From positions 186,001-250,000 of the forward strand of contig OZ244877.1 in assembly GCA_965221145.1 (NCBI GenBank): a DNA stretch of 64,000 nt, written 5' to 3'. The notes beneath the pieces are model-generated. The model saw only the letters and a list, made by a program, of their open reading frames with translations, made no database searches and was not told the origin of the DNA. Of this stretch, positions 43,600 to 52,267 are shown in pieces. The position numbers and the translations under genes were made by a program. Source of the DNA: Bin5 sp965221145. GTDB lineage: Bacteria; Chloroflexota; Anaerolineae; Caldilineales; Caldilineaceae. Position 1 is the stretch's first letter. The number at the start of each line of letters is the position of its first letter.

Positions 43600-44619
43600 A
43601 TGGAGAGAGAACAGCAGTTGATACTATCTGTACGCAATCTGAAAACCTACTTTTTTATGGATGAGGGCACAGTTCGGGCTGTAGAAGATGCCAGCTTCGA
43701 CGTGAAACTGGGCAAAACGTTGGGCATCGTTGGAGAAAGCGGCTGTGGCAAGAGTGTGACCGTGCGCTCGATTTTGCGAATTGTAGAACGGCCAGGACGC
43801 ATCGTGGCGGGTCAAGTCCTTCTGTATCGGAATGACCCAGAAGGGCCGTCGACCCAGGTGGACCTGACCCAACTGGAGGCCAATGGCCGCGAGATGCTGG
43901 CTATCCGTGGAGAGGAGATCGCGCTCATCTTTCAAGAGCCGATGACCTCTCTCAGTCCGGTGCATACGATCGGCAATCAACTCATGGAAGCGATTCTGCT
44001 GCACCAACAGGTGAGCCGGCGCGAAGCGCGCGAATTGGCGGTCGATCTGCTTCATCAGGTTGGCATCCCGCGGCCGGCCGGCCGGCTGGAAGAATACTCG
44101 TTCCAGCTAAGTGGTGGCCTGCGTCAGCGGGCGATGATTGCAATCGCCCTGTCCTGCGACCCGCGCCTCCTGATCGCGGACGAACCGACGACCGCGTTGG
44201 ACGTGACCACACAGGGGCAGATTCTGGACTTACTCCGGTCGTTGCAGGAAGAGCGGGGCATGGCGATCATCCTGATCACGCATAACCTCGGCGTGATAGC
44301 CGAGATGGCGGACGACGTGGTCGTGATGTATCTGGGGCAGACGGTGGAAAAAGGGCCAGTGGATGACATCTTCCATGCGCCGAAGCACCCTTACACGCAG
44401 TCGCTATTGCAATCGATCCCGAGCATTCATTCAAGGCCCCGGGTGACGTTGCCGACAATCAGCGGGTCGGTGCCCCATCCCTACAACCGGCCAACCGGTT
44501 GCCCCTTCCACCCGCGTTGCCCGGCGCATATAGCCGGGACTTGCGACGTGCAGGCGCCGAAATTGGCGCCGGTTGGCGAGGGACAGGAGGTCAGTTGTTT
44601 TCTTTATGATGCCGTATGA
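43600..44619 (+). CDS. peptide-type ABC transporter ATP-binding protein, DppD/OppD-like
   Basis: This 339-residue ATPase has Walker A GESGCGKSV, the Q-loop LIFQEPMTSLSPVH, signature LSGGLRQR, Walker B LLIADEPTTALDV, and the switch His in LITHNLG. The C-terminal extension with CPFHPRCPAHIAGTC is the Cys cluster of OppD/DppD-type proteins. The signature has Leu in place of the usual first Met/Gln (SGGLRQR), a common variant. It pairs with the next ATPase gene. Confidence 0.95.
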   Translation: MEREQQLILSVRNLKTYFFMDEGTVRAVEDASFDVKLGKTLGIVGESGCGKSVTVRSILRIVERPGRIVAGQVLLYRNDPEGPSTQVDLTQLEANGREMLAIRGEEIALIFQEPMTSLSPVHTIGNQLMEAILLHQQVSRREARELAVDLLHQVGIPRPAGRLEEYSFQLSGGLRQRAMIAIALSCDPRLLIADEPTTALDVTTQGQILDLLRSLQEERGMAIILITHNLGVIAEMADDVVVMYLGQTVEKGPVDDIFHAPKHPYTQSLLQSIPSIHSRPRVTLPTISGSVPHPYNRPTGCPFHPRCPAHIAGTCDVQAPKLAPVGEGQEVSCFLYDAV

Positions 44620-44632
44620 GGAGGCGCCGGCA

Positions 44633-45733
44633 GTGAACGGCGGGAACGGACAGCCTTTGTTGCAAGTGAACAATCTGCGAAAACTCTTCCCTATTCGGAA
44701 GGGCTTGTTGCGGCGTACGATTGGACAGGTTCGGGCCGTGGACGGGGTCTCCTTTCATGTCCAACAGGGGGAGGCGTTGAGCTTGGTGGGGGAGAGTGGG
44801 TGCGGCAAAACCACCACCGCACGCTGCGTCTTGCGGGCGGTCAAGCCTACCTCAGGGGAGATTCTGTTTCGGGCAGAAGACGACACGATGATCGACGTTG
44901 CCAGCCTTTCCCGACGCGAACTACGGCCGTTGCGCAGCCAGATGCAGATGATCTTTCAGGATCCGGTCTCGTCGTTGAACCCGCGCATGACCCTATTTGA
45001 TATTATCGGCGAACCGTTGCTCGTACACGGCATGCGGGAACGGCAGCAACGAATTGACCGGGTCGAGGAGTTGCTGCGCATGGTAGGGCTGCCACCCGAG
45101 TACCTGCAGCGATTTCCCCATGCCTTCAGTGGTGGACAGCGCCAACGGATCGGCATCGCCCGCGCCCTCGCCTTGAACCCGCGACTCGTGGTGGCTGATG
45201 AGCCGGTGTCGGCGCTGGATGTCTCGGTGCAGGCCCAGATCCTGAATCTGATGCTCGAGTTGCAGGAACAGTTCGGGTTGACCTACCTTTTTGTGGCCCA
45301 CGACCTGAGCGTGGTCAAGCACTTCAGCGACCGTGTGGCAGTCATGTACGTGGGCAAAATCGTGGAGATGGCGCCCTCAGAGACACTCTTCAACGCGCCC
45401 AGGCATCCGTACACTGAAGCGTTGCTCTCGGCCGTACCTAAGCCGGACCCTCGCTTGCGCACGCAGCGGGTTGCCTTGCAAGGAGAGGTGGCAGACGCGG
45501 CCAACCCGCCAAGTGGCTGCTACTTTCACCCTCGCTGTCCCTACGCTATCGACATCTGCCGCACCGAGTCGCCAAGGCTGGAGAAGATAGAGCAAGGCCA
45601 CCATGTCAGCTGTCATCGAGCCAGTGAGTTGACATTGGTGGGCGTGTCAGGCGGAACCGGGGCTGAAGACCGACCGCTCTATGCCACAGCACCGCCAGTC
45701 TCATCCAAAACTCAGACCGATTCAGTCATCTGA
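44633..45733 (+). CDS. peptide-type ABC transporter ATP-binding protein, DppF/OppF-like
   Basis: A GTG start at 44633 is proposed: it follows GAGGAGG by 8 bases and lies 14 bases after the preceding stop. ATG codons at 44606 and 44609 are alternatives that would overlap the upstream gene. The product (about 366 residues) has Walker A GESGCGKTT, the Q-loop MIFQDPVSSLNPRM, signature FSGGQRQRIGIARAL, Walker B LVVADEPVSALDV, switch His in LFVAHDLSVV, and the Cys cluster CYFHPRCPYAIDIC. It completes a full importer whose ATPases are encoded with it, unlike the sugar systems. Confidence 0.93.
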   Translation: MNGGNGQPLLQVNNLRKLFPIRKGLLRRTIGQVRAVDGVSFHVQQGEALSLVGESGCGKTTTARCVLRAVKPTSGEILFRAEDDTMIDVASLSRRELRPLRSQMQMIFQDPVSSLNPRMTLFDIIGEPLLVHGMRERQQRIDRVEELLRMVGLPPEYLQRFPHAFSGGQRQRIGIARALALNPRLVVADEPVSALDVSVQAQILNLMLELQEQFGLTYLFVAHDLSVVKHFSDRVAVMYVGKIVEMAPSETLFNAPRHPYTEALLSAVPKPDPRLRTQRVALQGEVADAANPPSGCYFHPRCPYAIDICRTESPRLEKIEQGHHVSCHRASELTLVGVSGGTGAEDRPLYATAPPVSSKTQTDSVI

Positions 45734-46058
45734 TTTGTGGCCACATTGAGAGTTCGATTCATCCTGTATTGCGTAGCAGAGGACGAGACGCCTGGCGCTC
45801 TATTCGCAGACCATCTCTTAGCTGAATGAATCGTAGGTCAAACAATCCGCGCGTCAGGTCATGTTTTAAGAAGGGAGTTACATTTATCGACCAAGGCGGC
45901 GCCCTGGAAAACTGTATGCCTCCTGAGCAGCAAGGCGACGGAGAACCTGCTGTGCGTCCTTGGTTGATTGTCTGCGAAGGGAGACTTTTCCGCCCTTCAC
46001 TGGTTCAGAATGACACAATCCAAATGCCCAATCCGCTTGCATGGAAAGGAAAAAGTCT
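45734..46058. other. intergenic region with dispersed repeat and a second repeat-like block
   Basis: This 325-base gap contains repeat copy C (45741-45835) and, at about 45918-46018, a block (CTGAGCAGCAAGGCGACGG, AACCTGCTGTGCGTCCTTGG, CACTGGTTCAGAATGACAC) that reads like a multi-copy intergenic element. A 78-codon open frame here lacks a ribosome site and is rejected. Confidence 0.5.
45741..45835 (+). repeat. dispersed intergenic repeat, copy C
   Basis: CCACATTGAGAGTTCGATTCAT is followed by CTGTATTGCGTAGCAGAGGACGAGACGCCTGGCG and a diverged tail. The block order agrees with copies B, D and E, although the TTTCAAA arm is missing. Confidence 0.5.
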
Positions 46059-46862
46059 ATGAAAAACGCAGCCAAATTTACCGCCAAAATGCGCCGCGGT
46101 GAAATCTGTCTCGGCACCGGCATCTCCTTTACCGATGCCACCGTCTCCGAGGCGATGTGCGGCCTGCTTGACTTCGTCTGGATCGACATGGAGCACAACG
46201 CTCTTTCGCTTGAAACAGTGCAGGCCCACATCATGGCCACAAAGGGCAGTGACACCACCGCGCTGGTGCGCGTGCCCTCGAACGACGCCGCCCTGATCAA
46301 GACCGTCCTCGACATCGGCGCCGACGGCGTCATCGTGCCCATGGTCCGCACCGTCGACGATGTGCGCCGCGCGGTGGCTGCCTGTCGCTATCCCCCGCAA
46401 GGCATGCGCGGTTTCGGTCCCCGCAGGCCGATCGACTACGGGCGCAGCGCCGATCCCGGATACAGCCAGCGGGCCAACGCCGAAATCAATGCCATCGTCC
46501 AGATCGAGCAGATCGAGGCCGTCAACAACCTTGACGAAATCCTCGCCGTGCCGGGGTTGACCGGTGTCGTCATTGGCGCCAATGACCTGTCCGGCTCGAT
46601 GGGTCTCATGGGCCAGCCCCATCATCCTGAAGTAATCGCCGCAATCGAGACCGTAATCAGCAAGGCGCGGCAGACCGGCGTCTTCGTAGGCATTGGACTG
46701 GCCGACGACCCCGAACGGATGGCTGTATGGCTGGATAAAGGGATGCAGTGGCTGCAAGTGGGCGTCGACTGGTGGCTGTTGATGCGAGCGGCTGAATCCA
46801 TTATCGGCCAACTGCGCGCGCGCATTGGCGCCAGCAACTTACCCAATCAGTCAAAGGATTGA
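46059..46862 (+). CDS. HpcH/HpaI aldolase family protein (2-keto-3-deoxy-acid aldolase)
   Basis: This 267-residue class II aldolase has FVWIDMEHNALS, VRVPSNDAALIKTVLDIGADGVIVPMV (catalytic Arg and metal Glu region), RGFGPRR and VVIGANDLSGSMG. The set matches 2-keto-3-deoxy-L-rhamnonate and 2,4-dihydroxyhept-2-enedioate aldolases. The ATG at 46059 has AAAGGAA 7 bases upstream; an in-frame ATG at 46041 is an alternative. It would split a 2-keto-3-deoxy sugar acid into pyruvate and an aldehyde, the last step of non-phosphorylated sugar breakdown. Confidence 0.9.
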   Translation: MKNAAKFTAKMRRGEICLGTGISFTDATVSEAMCGLLDFVWIDMEHNALSLETVQAHIMATKGSDTTALVRVPSNDAALIKTVLDIGADGVIVPMVRTVDDVRRAVAACRYPPQGMRGFGPRRPIDYGRSADPGYSQRANAEINAIVQIEQIEAVNNLDEILAVPGLTGVVIGANDLSGSMGLMGQPHHPEVIAAIETVISKARQTGVFVGIGLADDPERMAVWLDKGMQWLQVGVDWWLLMRAAESIIGQLRARIGASNLPNQSKD

Positions 46863-46868
46863 GAGAAA

Positions 46869-47756
46869 ATGAACGTCAAAATCGGCACGGGCCCTGATTC
46901 GTGGGGTGTCTGGTTCGCGGATGATCCCAGACAGATCCCCTGGCGTCGCTTTCTGGACGAGGTCGTCGAAGCCGGCTACCAGTGGATCGAGTTGGGCCCA
47001 TTTGGCTATCTACCCGCAAACATCGCGACCTTGCGCGCTGAACTCGGCCAGCGGAATCTCAAAGTATCCGGCACTTTTACCCTTGCCAACCTCGAGGAGC
47101 CTTCCGCCTGGCCGGAAGTAGAAAGGCAGGTGCTCGGTGGGGGCGAACTGGTGGCAGGACTGGACGGGGAATTCATGGTGCTGATCGATGACCTCCACAC
47201 CGACTGGTTCACAGGCGAACGTCTGGCCCCAGAGCGACTGGATGACGACGCTTGGCGGCGGTTGATCGATACGACCCACAAGGTGGCTGACATCGTGCGT
47301 GAACGGTTTGGCCTCAAGCTGGCCTTCCATTCCAGTCCCGACACCCATGTCGCCTTTGAGGACCAGATCGAGACCCTACTGGAACAGACCGACCCTGAAC
47401 GCGTGTCGCTCGGTCTGGACGTCGGGCACTTTTCCTATCGCGGCATCGACGCAGTCAGCTTTATTCGCCGCCATCATGAGCGCATTTCGTATCTGCATCT
47501 CAAGAGCGTTGACCCGGACATCCAGAGACGAATCGAAGCCGAAGACATTCCCTTCGCCATGGCGGTGCAAATGGGCATTTTCTGCGAGCCATCGAAAGGA
47601 ATCGTCGATTACCTTGCCTTGCGCGATGTGCTGCGTGAAGTTGACTTCAACGGCTTTGCCATCGTCGAACAAGACATGTATCCGGCGCCGTTCGACAAAC
47701 CATTGCCCATCGCCAAGCGCACCCGCGCCTATCTGCGCCAGATTGGGATTGGATGA
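46869..47756 (+). CDS. TIM-barrel isomerase/dehydratase, IolE-like
   Basis: This 295-residue protein starts MNVKIGTGPDSWGVWFADDP, like inosose dehydratases, and has LAFHSSPDTHVAFEDQIE, VSLGLDVGHFSYRGIDAV, YLHLKSVDP and FAIVEQDMYP for the usual four metal ligands. It starts 6 bases after the aldolase stop. The expected Glu of the second site appears as FHSSPDTHV, where IolE proteins also use His, so IolE-like chemistry (dehydration of a keto-cyclitol) is favoured over simple isomerisation. The substrate is unproven. Confidence 0.85.
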   Translation: MNVKIGTGPDSWGVWFADDPRQIPWRRFLDEVVEAGYQWIELGPFGYLPANIATLRAELGQRNLKVSGTFTLANLEEPSAWPEVERQVLGGGELVAGLDGEFMVLIDDLHTDWFTGERLAPERLDDDAWRRLIDTTHKVADIVRERFGLKLAFHSSPDTHVAFEDQIETLLEQTDPERVSLGLDVGHFSYRGIDAVSFIRRHHERISYLHLKSVDPDIQRRIEAEDIPFAMAVQMGIFCEPSKGIVDYLALRDVLREVDFNGFAIVEQDMYPAPFDKPLPIAKRTRAYLRQIGIG

Positions 47757-47803
47757 CTGCCGGATTGGGGCAGGGTTACGTGCCTGGCATTTGAGGTAGA
47801 GCG

Positions 47804-47910
47804 TCCACATTGGTAAACTGCCATCGTGTATTGAGCGAGAGCAGACGAGACGCCTGGTCCTCCAATCCGTGTTCGGTACGAAAAGTCTTGGTTTCAAAAG
47901 GAAGCGAAAT
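47804..47910 (+). repeat. dispersed intergenic repeat, copy D
   Basis: CCACATTGGTAAACTGCCATCGTGTATTG, then GAGCAGACGAGACGCCTGG, then CCTCCAATCCG, and AAAAGTCTTGGTTTCAAAAGGAAG. The last part matches copy A (AAAGTCGTGGTATCAAAAGGG). It lies between the IolE-like gene and the M24 peptidase gene. Confidence 0.6.
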
Positions 47911-47951
47911 CGTATTCCCTGATCAACAATTCAGACGAAAGAGAGTAGATC

Positions 47952-49199
47952 ATGCTTTTCAACAGAACGCGCGCCATAGACTACATGCGTGAGTACGGGT
48001 TGGATGTCCTGGTCGCAACGTCACCGGTCAATATCACCTATTTCACCGATTACTTCTGCTGGTTCGACCCGATCTTCAAAGAGTATATGATGGTGCCGGG
48101 CGCGTCCAGCAACCTGGGCCAGGCCTATGCGGTTTTTCCGCTTGAAGGAGAACCGGCGCTGGTAATCGGTCCGGCGTTCGCGGTCAACGCGGCGGAGTTG
48201 TGGGTGCGCGACCTGCACATCTTCGGCGACACCGGCCTGGACGTCTCGCTGCCGCCCCCCGAACTGCCGGACGCGGTGCGCCGCTTCCATGATCTGCTCC
48301 TGGTCCCGCAGAGCAACGCCACCCCGACCGACGCGCTCGTGAGCGTGCTGAATCAGCGCGGGCTGACAGGGGCGCGCATCGGCCTGGATACGGAGGGGCT
48401 GCCGGCGGAGACGCATGACCAGATCACGCGCGCGCTGCCGCGGGCATCGATAAAGAGTTGCACCGATCTCATCCGCCTGATTCGGATGGTGAAGAGCGAG
48501 GAAGAGCTTCGACGGCTGACCCGTTCGGCAGAGATCAACGAACAGGTCGGCATGGAGTGCCTCACCCAGTCGCGGCCTGGCCAGCCGATCTCCGAACTGG
48601 TGCGGCAATATCGGGCGCGGGCCGGTGAGTTGGGCGCCGATTTCGATCACTTTGCCTTCGGCGTACGCGGCCTGGGTATGGCGACCGAAACCAACTACGA
48701 GTTGGGGGAAGATGACGTGCTCTACGTCGACTGGGGCTGCATCTACGAACACTACTTTTCCGACACGGGCACGACATTGGCGATGCGAGAGCCGGAAGCG
48801 CATTTAGAAGCGCGCCACGCGGCGTTGCGCGCCTGTATGGCCGCGGGCATCGAGGCGCTGCGGCCGGGCGCAAAGGCGTCGGCCGCGCAGGCCGCCATGT
48901 TGCAGACGCTGAACGACAACGGCATCACGGTTACTTTCCCGCACGGGCACGGTGTGGGCCTGGAGGTGCGCGATTACCCGGTGCTTGTCGCCGACAACGG
49001 GCTGCGCATCAAGGACGGCTGTGTGGATGTAGCGTCGGACTTGCCGCTGGAGGCGGACATGGTGCTCAACCTGGAGGCCATGGTCTCGCTGGCGAGCATC
49101 GCTTCACTGCACATCGAGAAGTCGTTTGTGGTGACGCCGGAGGGGAGTCGGCCTCTCGTGCCACAGGATCGCAGCCAACCCGTGCAACCGAGCGCATAA
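47952..49199 (+). CDS. M24 family Xaa-Pro aminopeptidase-like protein
   Basis: This 415-residue protein has the creatinase N-terminal domain and a complete pita-bread metal site: Asp in LYVDWGCIYEHYFSDTGT (two Asp), His in FPHGHGVGLEVRDYP, Glu in MVLNLEAMV and Glu in LHIEKSFVVTPEG. GAAAGAGAG precedes the ATG. Members cleave Xaa-Pro peptides or hydrolyse creatine-like compounds. It is the intact counterpart of the M24-like protein at 34376. Confidence 0.92.
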   Translation: MLFNRTRAIDYMREYGLDVLVATSPVNITYFTDYFCWFDPIFKEYMMVPGASSNLGQAYAVFPLEGEPALVIGPAFAVNAAELWVRDLHIFGDTGLDVSLPPPELPDAVRRFHDLLLVPQSNATPTDALVSVLNQRGLTGARIGLDTEGLPAETHDQITRALPRASIKSCTDLIRLIRMVKSEEELRRLTRSAEINEQVGMECLTQSRPGQPISELVRQYRARAGELGADFDHFAFGVRGLGMATETNYELGEDDVLYVDWGCIYEHYFSDTGTTLAMREPEAHLEARHAALRACMAAGIEALRPGAKASAAQAAMLQTLNDNGITVTFPHGHGVGLEVRDYPVLVADNGLRIKDGCVDVASDLPLEADMVLNLEAMVSLASIASLHIEKSFVVTPEGSRPLVPQDRSQPVQPSA

Positions 49200-49246
49200 G
49201 GACACCCCCGGCTGACAATTTGCGATTGAATGTGGAGGAATCCCGC

Positions 49247-50239
49247 ATGTCACAATCTATCAATATGGCGCTGATCGGGTGCGGAGGCATGGGGCGCAGC
49301 CATCTGCGCAACGCCAGGGAAGTGCCGGAGCTTAACTTTGTCGGCTATGCTGATGCCGTCGAGGAGGCTGCCGCCAGCGCCTGCCAGGAGTTTGGCGGCT
49401 GCTACCATACGACCGACGTGGAGCGGGTTTGGCGCGACGACGGCATTGACGCGGTGCTGATCGCGACGCACCACGATTCACATACGCCTTTTGCGATCCA
49501 GGCAGCCGAGGCCGGCAAGCACATCTTCCTGGAGAAGCCGATGGCGCTCACAATCGAGGAGTGCCTGGAGATTGAAGAGGCGGTTGACAAGGCCGGCGTC
49601 AAGCTGATGATGGGCTTCAAGTTCCGCTTCGCACCGCTGGTCGCCAGGGTGAAGGAGATCATCCCGCATCCGCTGGTTACGGTGGGCCAGAGCCTGCATT
49701 CGGCGATGAAGGGCTGGCCGCTGACGGCGGAAAGAGGGGGCGGCCCGGTGCTTTCCAACGGCTGCCACGCCTTTGATCTGGTCTACTGGCTCAACGAATC
49801 GGAGCCGGTGCGCATCAGCGCCGCGGGGGGCGCGCTGACCCATCCAGAGCACGGCGTGGTCGACAACGCCGCCGTCTCCGTCCAGTTTGAGAACGGAAGC
49901 ATCGCCGCGATTATCGCCGGTGACAGCGGAGACGCCCGCTACACGTCCAAGTTTTTCTTTGAAGTGCTGGACGGGCAGCGCACAGCCACACTCTACGAAC
50001 GCTGCCACAAGGCCGCCCTGTCCGGATGTGAGATCGACTCACTTGACGTGGATGAACTGCCGCCTGCGCGCCGCTCCGATCCGGAGGGGACGCGCGCTGA
50101 ACTGGAAGCCTGGGCCAGATGCCTGCTCGATGATACGGAGCCGCCGGTCGGTCCTCGCGACGGGACGCGGGCGACCGCGATGGTGCTGAAAGCGTTCGAA
50201 GCGATACGCAGCGGCAGGACGCAGGAGTTGCGGTTGTAA
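49247..50239 (+). CDS. Gfo/Idh/MocA family oxidoreductase
   Basis: This 330-residue protein begins at 49247 after TGGAGGAA. It has the Rossmann start MALIGCGGMGRSHLRNA, ATHHDSHTPFAIQAAEAGKHIFLEKPMALTIEEC (family signature with catalytic Lys), KLMMGFKFRFAPL and a C-terminal catalytic domain. It likely oxidises a sugar or cyclitol with NAD(P). It is diverged from the family member at 19799. It ends the block that begins with the aldolase at 46059. Confidence 0.92.
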   Translation: MSQSINMALIGCGGMGRSHLRNAREVPELNFVGYADAVEEAAASACQEFGGCYHTTDVERVWRDDGIDAVLIATHHDSHTPFAIQAAEAGKHIFLEKPMALTIEECLEIEEAVDKAGVKLMMGFKFRFAPLVARVKEIIPHPLVTVGQSLHSAMKGWPLTAERGGGPVLSNGCHAFDLVYWLNESEPVRISAAGGALTHPEHGVVDNAAVSVQFENGSIAAIIAGDSGDARYTSKFFFEVLDGQRTATLYERCHKAALSGCEIDSLDVDELPPARRSDPEGTRAELEAWARCLLDDTEPPVGPRDGTRATAMVLKAFEAIRSGRTQELRL

Positions 50240-50352
50240 AATGGCATATTGGGATTCATCCGATTTTGCTCGTTAGTCGTTCCTTTCGCCCAGAATGGTT
50301 ACGAGCACCGCACTTGTCTCCGCGGTCATCCAAGCCTGGCGACCATTTGGTG

Positions 50353-50358
50353 TATAAT
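50353..50358 (+). promoter_or_regulatory. possible -10 box of the small disrupted gene
   Basis: TATAAT lies 70 bases before the ATG at 50428, with TGG-rich sequence just upstream. No good -35 element is at the right distance, so this is a weak call. Confidence 0.35.
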
Positions 50359-50631
50359 GTCTGCGGAACTGTTAAACGGCAGCGACGAATATGCAGGAAT
50401 GTTGAGGCACAGGGAGGAGTAAAACAGATGACCCAGCTTCTTCAAAAGGCATTCGAAAGAGCCGCGGCGCTCCCGCAAGAGGAACAGGATAGAACCGCGC
50501 GCCTTCTTTTGGAGGGGTTGGAGTCAGAGCCGAGACTGTTCGAGCATTTTGACCGTCCCGAATCGGAGGAACTATTGGAGCGGCTGGCCGATGAAGCTCT
50601 GGCGGCGCACGCTAAGCGCAAGACACTTAAG

Positions 50632-51692
50632 TAGGACTTTCGCTGGGAGGTCAAGAGGCTGTACACTTGAGACATGATAACAAAACAGAAGTATGTCGAA
50701 TACCTTGTCAGCACACCGATCAACTACACCTGTAGCAACTTGGCTGAACATCTGGAAGGCACGAGCCACGATGTGGTCAGCAATTACCTGAAGAGAGAGC
50801 GGCACACAGCCAGGCATCTATGGGAACTGGTAGAAGGACTGATCGACGACAGTGCGGACGCTTACCTGATCATTGACGACAGTGTACAAGACAAACGCTA
50901 TTCACGGTCAATTGACATGGTAAAACTGCAATACAGTGGCGCTGAAGGGGGTCTGGTGCGCGGCATCGGTGTGGTGAATCTGGTTCACACCAGTGGTGAA
51001 GAGGGCGAGCATTATCCGCTTGATTTTCGCATCTACGCCAAGCAAGCAGATGGGAAGACAAAGAACGACCATTTTCAAGAGATGCTGCTGCGAGCCGTCA
51101 GTGACAAACAGGTTCAGGCCAAGACCGTGCTGTTTGATAGTTGGTATGGCTCCTGGCAGAACTTGAAGCTGGTTGACCGTCTGGGATTGACCTTCTACAC
51201 CACACTCAAAGCCAACCGCTTGGTCAGTTTGAGCAAAGAAGATGGCTACATTCATCTCGATGAGATCGATTGGAGCGACGAACGGCTTCAGCATGGCATG
51301 ATTGTCAAGCTCAAGAAAGTGCCGTTCAAAGTGAAATTGTTCAAGCTAGTTGCCACAAACGGCGACGTTGACTGGGTCATTACCAATGATCTGGATGAGA
51401 CTGTGATCACGCAAGTCGCTCAAAAAGCGAACGAGTTGCGCTGGCAGGTCGAAGAATTTCACAGAGAACTGAAGCAACTGACGGGCACTGCCAAATGCCA
51501 ATGTCGCAAAGCTCGTTCGCAGCGCAATCACCTCGCTTGTTGTTACCATGCTTGGCTTTCCCTGAAGTTCCAAGCTACCTTGCTCAACAAAACCATCTAT
51601 CGCGTTCGCACTGACTTATTCAGCGATTATCTGCGAACCCAACTTCGCAACCCGACTATCCCGGCTTTTCAGCCAATTTAGCGAAAGTCCTA
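50632..51692 (+). mobile_element. IS4/IS701-like insertion sequence, 1061 bp
   Basis: Perfect 13-bp inverted repeats, TAGGACTTTCGCT at 50632-50644 and AGCGAAAGTCCTA at 51680-51692, bound the element. It is flanked by a direct TTAAG repeat at 50627-50631 and 51693-51697, a 5-bp target duplication. One intact transposase gene fills it. Perfect termini, an intact gene and a restorable host frame point to a recent, perhaps active, insertion. Confidence 0.92.
50674..51681 (+). CDS. DDE transposase of the IS4/IS701-like element
   Basis: This 335-residue transposase begins MITKQKYVEYLVSTPINYTCSN and has the catalytic residues in YLIIDDSVQDK (first Asp), LFDSWYGSWQN (second Asp) and WQVEEFHRELKQLTG (Glu with the YREK-like pattern). 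It closely resembles transposases labelled IS701- or IS4-type in cyanobacteria and Chloroflexota; the exact family is uncertain. It ends one base short of the right inverted repeat and shows no frameshift or stop. Confidence 0.9.
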   Translation: MITKQKYVEYLVSTPINYTCSNLAEHLEGTSHDVVSNYLKRERHTARHLWELVEGLIDDSADAYLIIDDSVQDKRYSRSIDMVKLQYSGAEGGLVRGIGVVNLVHTSGEEGEHYPLDFRIYAKQADGKTKNDHFQEMLLRAVSDKQVQAKTVLFDSWYGSWQNLKLVDRLGLTFYTTLKANRLVSLSKEDGYIHLDEIDWSDERLQHGMIVKLKKVPFKVKLFKLVATNGDVDWVITNDLDETVITQVAQKANELRWQVEEFHRELKQLTGTAKCQCRKARSQRNHLACCYHAWLSLKFQATLLNKTIYRVRTDLFSDYLRTQLRNPTIPAFQPI

Positions 51693-51839
51693 TTAAGGAT
51701 TTGTATGGAGTCTTCGCTGACCGCAAGCCATCCCTTTCCAAATCCGAGGAGCGGGAGGCAGCGCGCAGAGCAAGGTCTTCGAGATATAGATGATCAACGA
51801 TTGTTCACTAGGAAGTTGCTCCCGGCATAGTAGGCGCCG

Positions 51840-52154
51840 CTACTCAAACAGTATGGTCACCAGCACCGTACTTTCCTCCTCCGCTTCCAGGGAGTGCATC
51901 GTCCCACCCTCCAAGTAAAGCCAGGACCCCGCAACCAACGCGCGCGGCCCGTCTTCTACGAAGAACGTGCATCGGCCGCTGAGGCAATGTACCGTAATCG
52001 GCCCGTCGACTCTGTGCGGTGGGATTTTCTTTCCGGGATCGAGATGGAGTCGAATCGCCTCGAATTTCTCTTCTTTGACGAGTGCAGTGGACTTTGTCTC
52101 GCCAAAGGTGGTGAGGTCGATCACTTTCCCAGGTACTGCGTGCTCTATAGCCAT
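51840..52154 (-). CDS. small cupin-domain protein
   Basis: This 104-residue protein has cupin motif 1 as LHLDPGKKIPPHRVDGPITVHCLSG and motif 2 as GSWLYLEGGTMHSLEA. Likely metal ligands are His in PPHR and MHSL. The start at 52154 follows GGAAAGAGGG; a longer frame to 52304 has no site and overlaps unrelated sequence. It may be a sensor or small-molecule-binding protein. It is convergent with the disrupted gene and upstream of nothing on its strand. Confidence 0.88.
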   Translation of the reverse strand: MAIEHAVPGKVIDLTTFGETKSTALVKEEKFEAIRLHLDPGKKIPPHRVDGPITVHCLSGRCTFFVEDGPRALVAGSWLYLEGGTMHSLEAEEESTVLVTILFE

Positions 52155-52267
52155 TTTGCCCTCTTTCCAGCTATGAACTGACGGCTGCCGCGCTGTCGCT
52201 GTATCCCTCAAGGGAGGAACGGCCCGCCACCAGCGCGGTCTTGGACTGATTCGACAGCGCGTCCGGG

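Larger units (their letters stand above)
50428..51793 (+). pseudogene. small antitoxin-like gene interrupted by an insertion sequence
   Basis: A frame with GGGAGGAG 8 bases upstream starts at 50428 (MTQLLQKAFERAAALPQEEQD) and now ends after KRKTLK at a TAG that belongs to the insertion sequence, giving 68 residues. After the element, removing one TTAAG copy, the frame continues DLYGVFADRKPSLSKSEEREAARRARS to TGA at 51791-51793, restoring 99 residues. The charged, helical, Glu/Arg-rich protein resembles antitoxin-like small proteins near toxin genes, but I cannot assign a family. The clean restoration implies a recent insertion. A 68-residue truncated protein may still be made. Confidence 0.8.

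Noticed and set aside
45826..46062. 78-codon open frame before the aldolase
   Set aside because: No ribosome site, odd composition, and it lies in repeat-like intergenic DNA.
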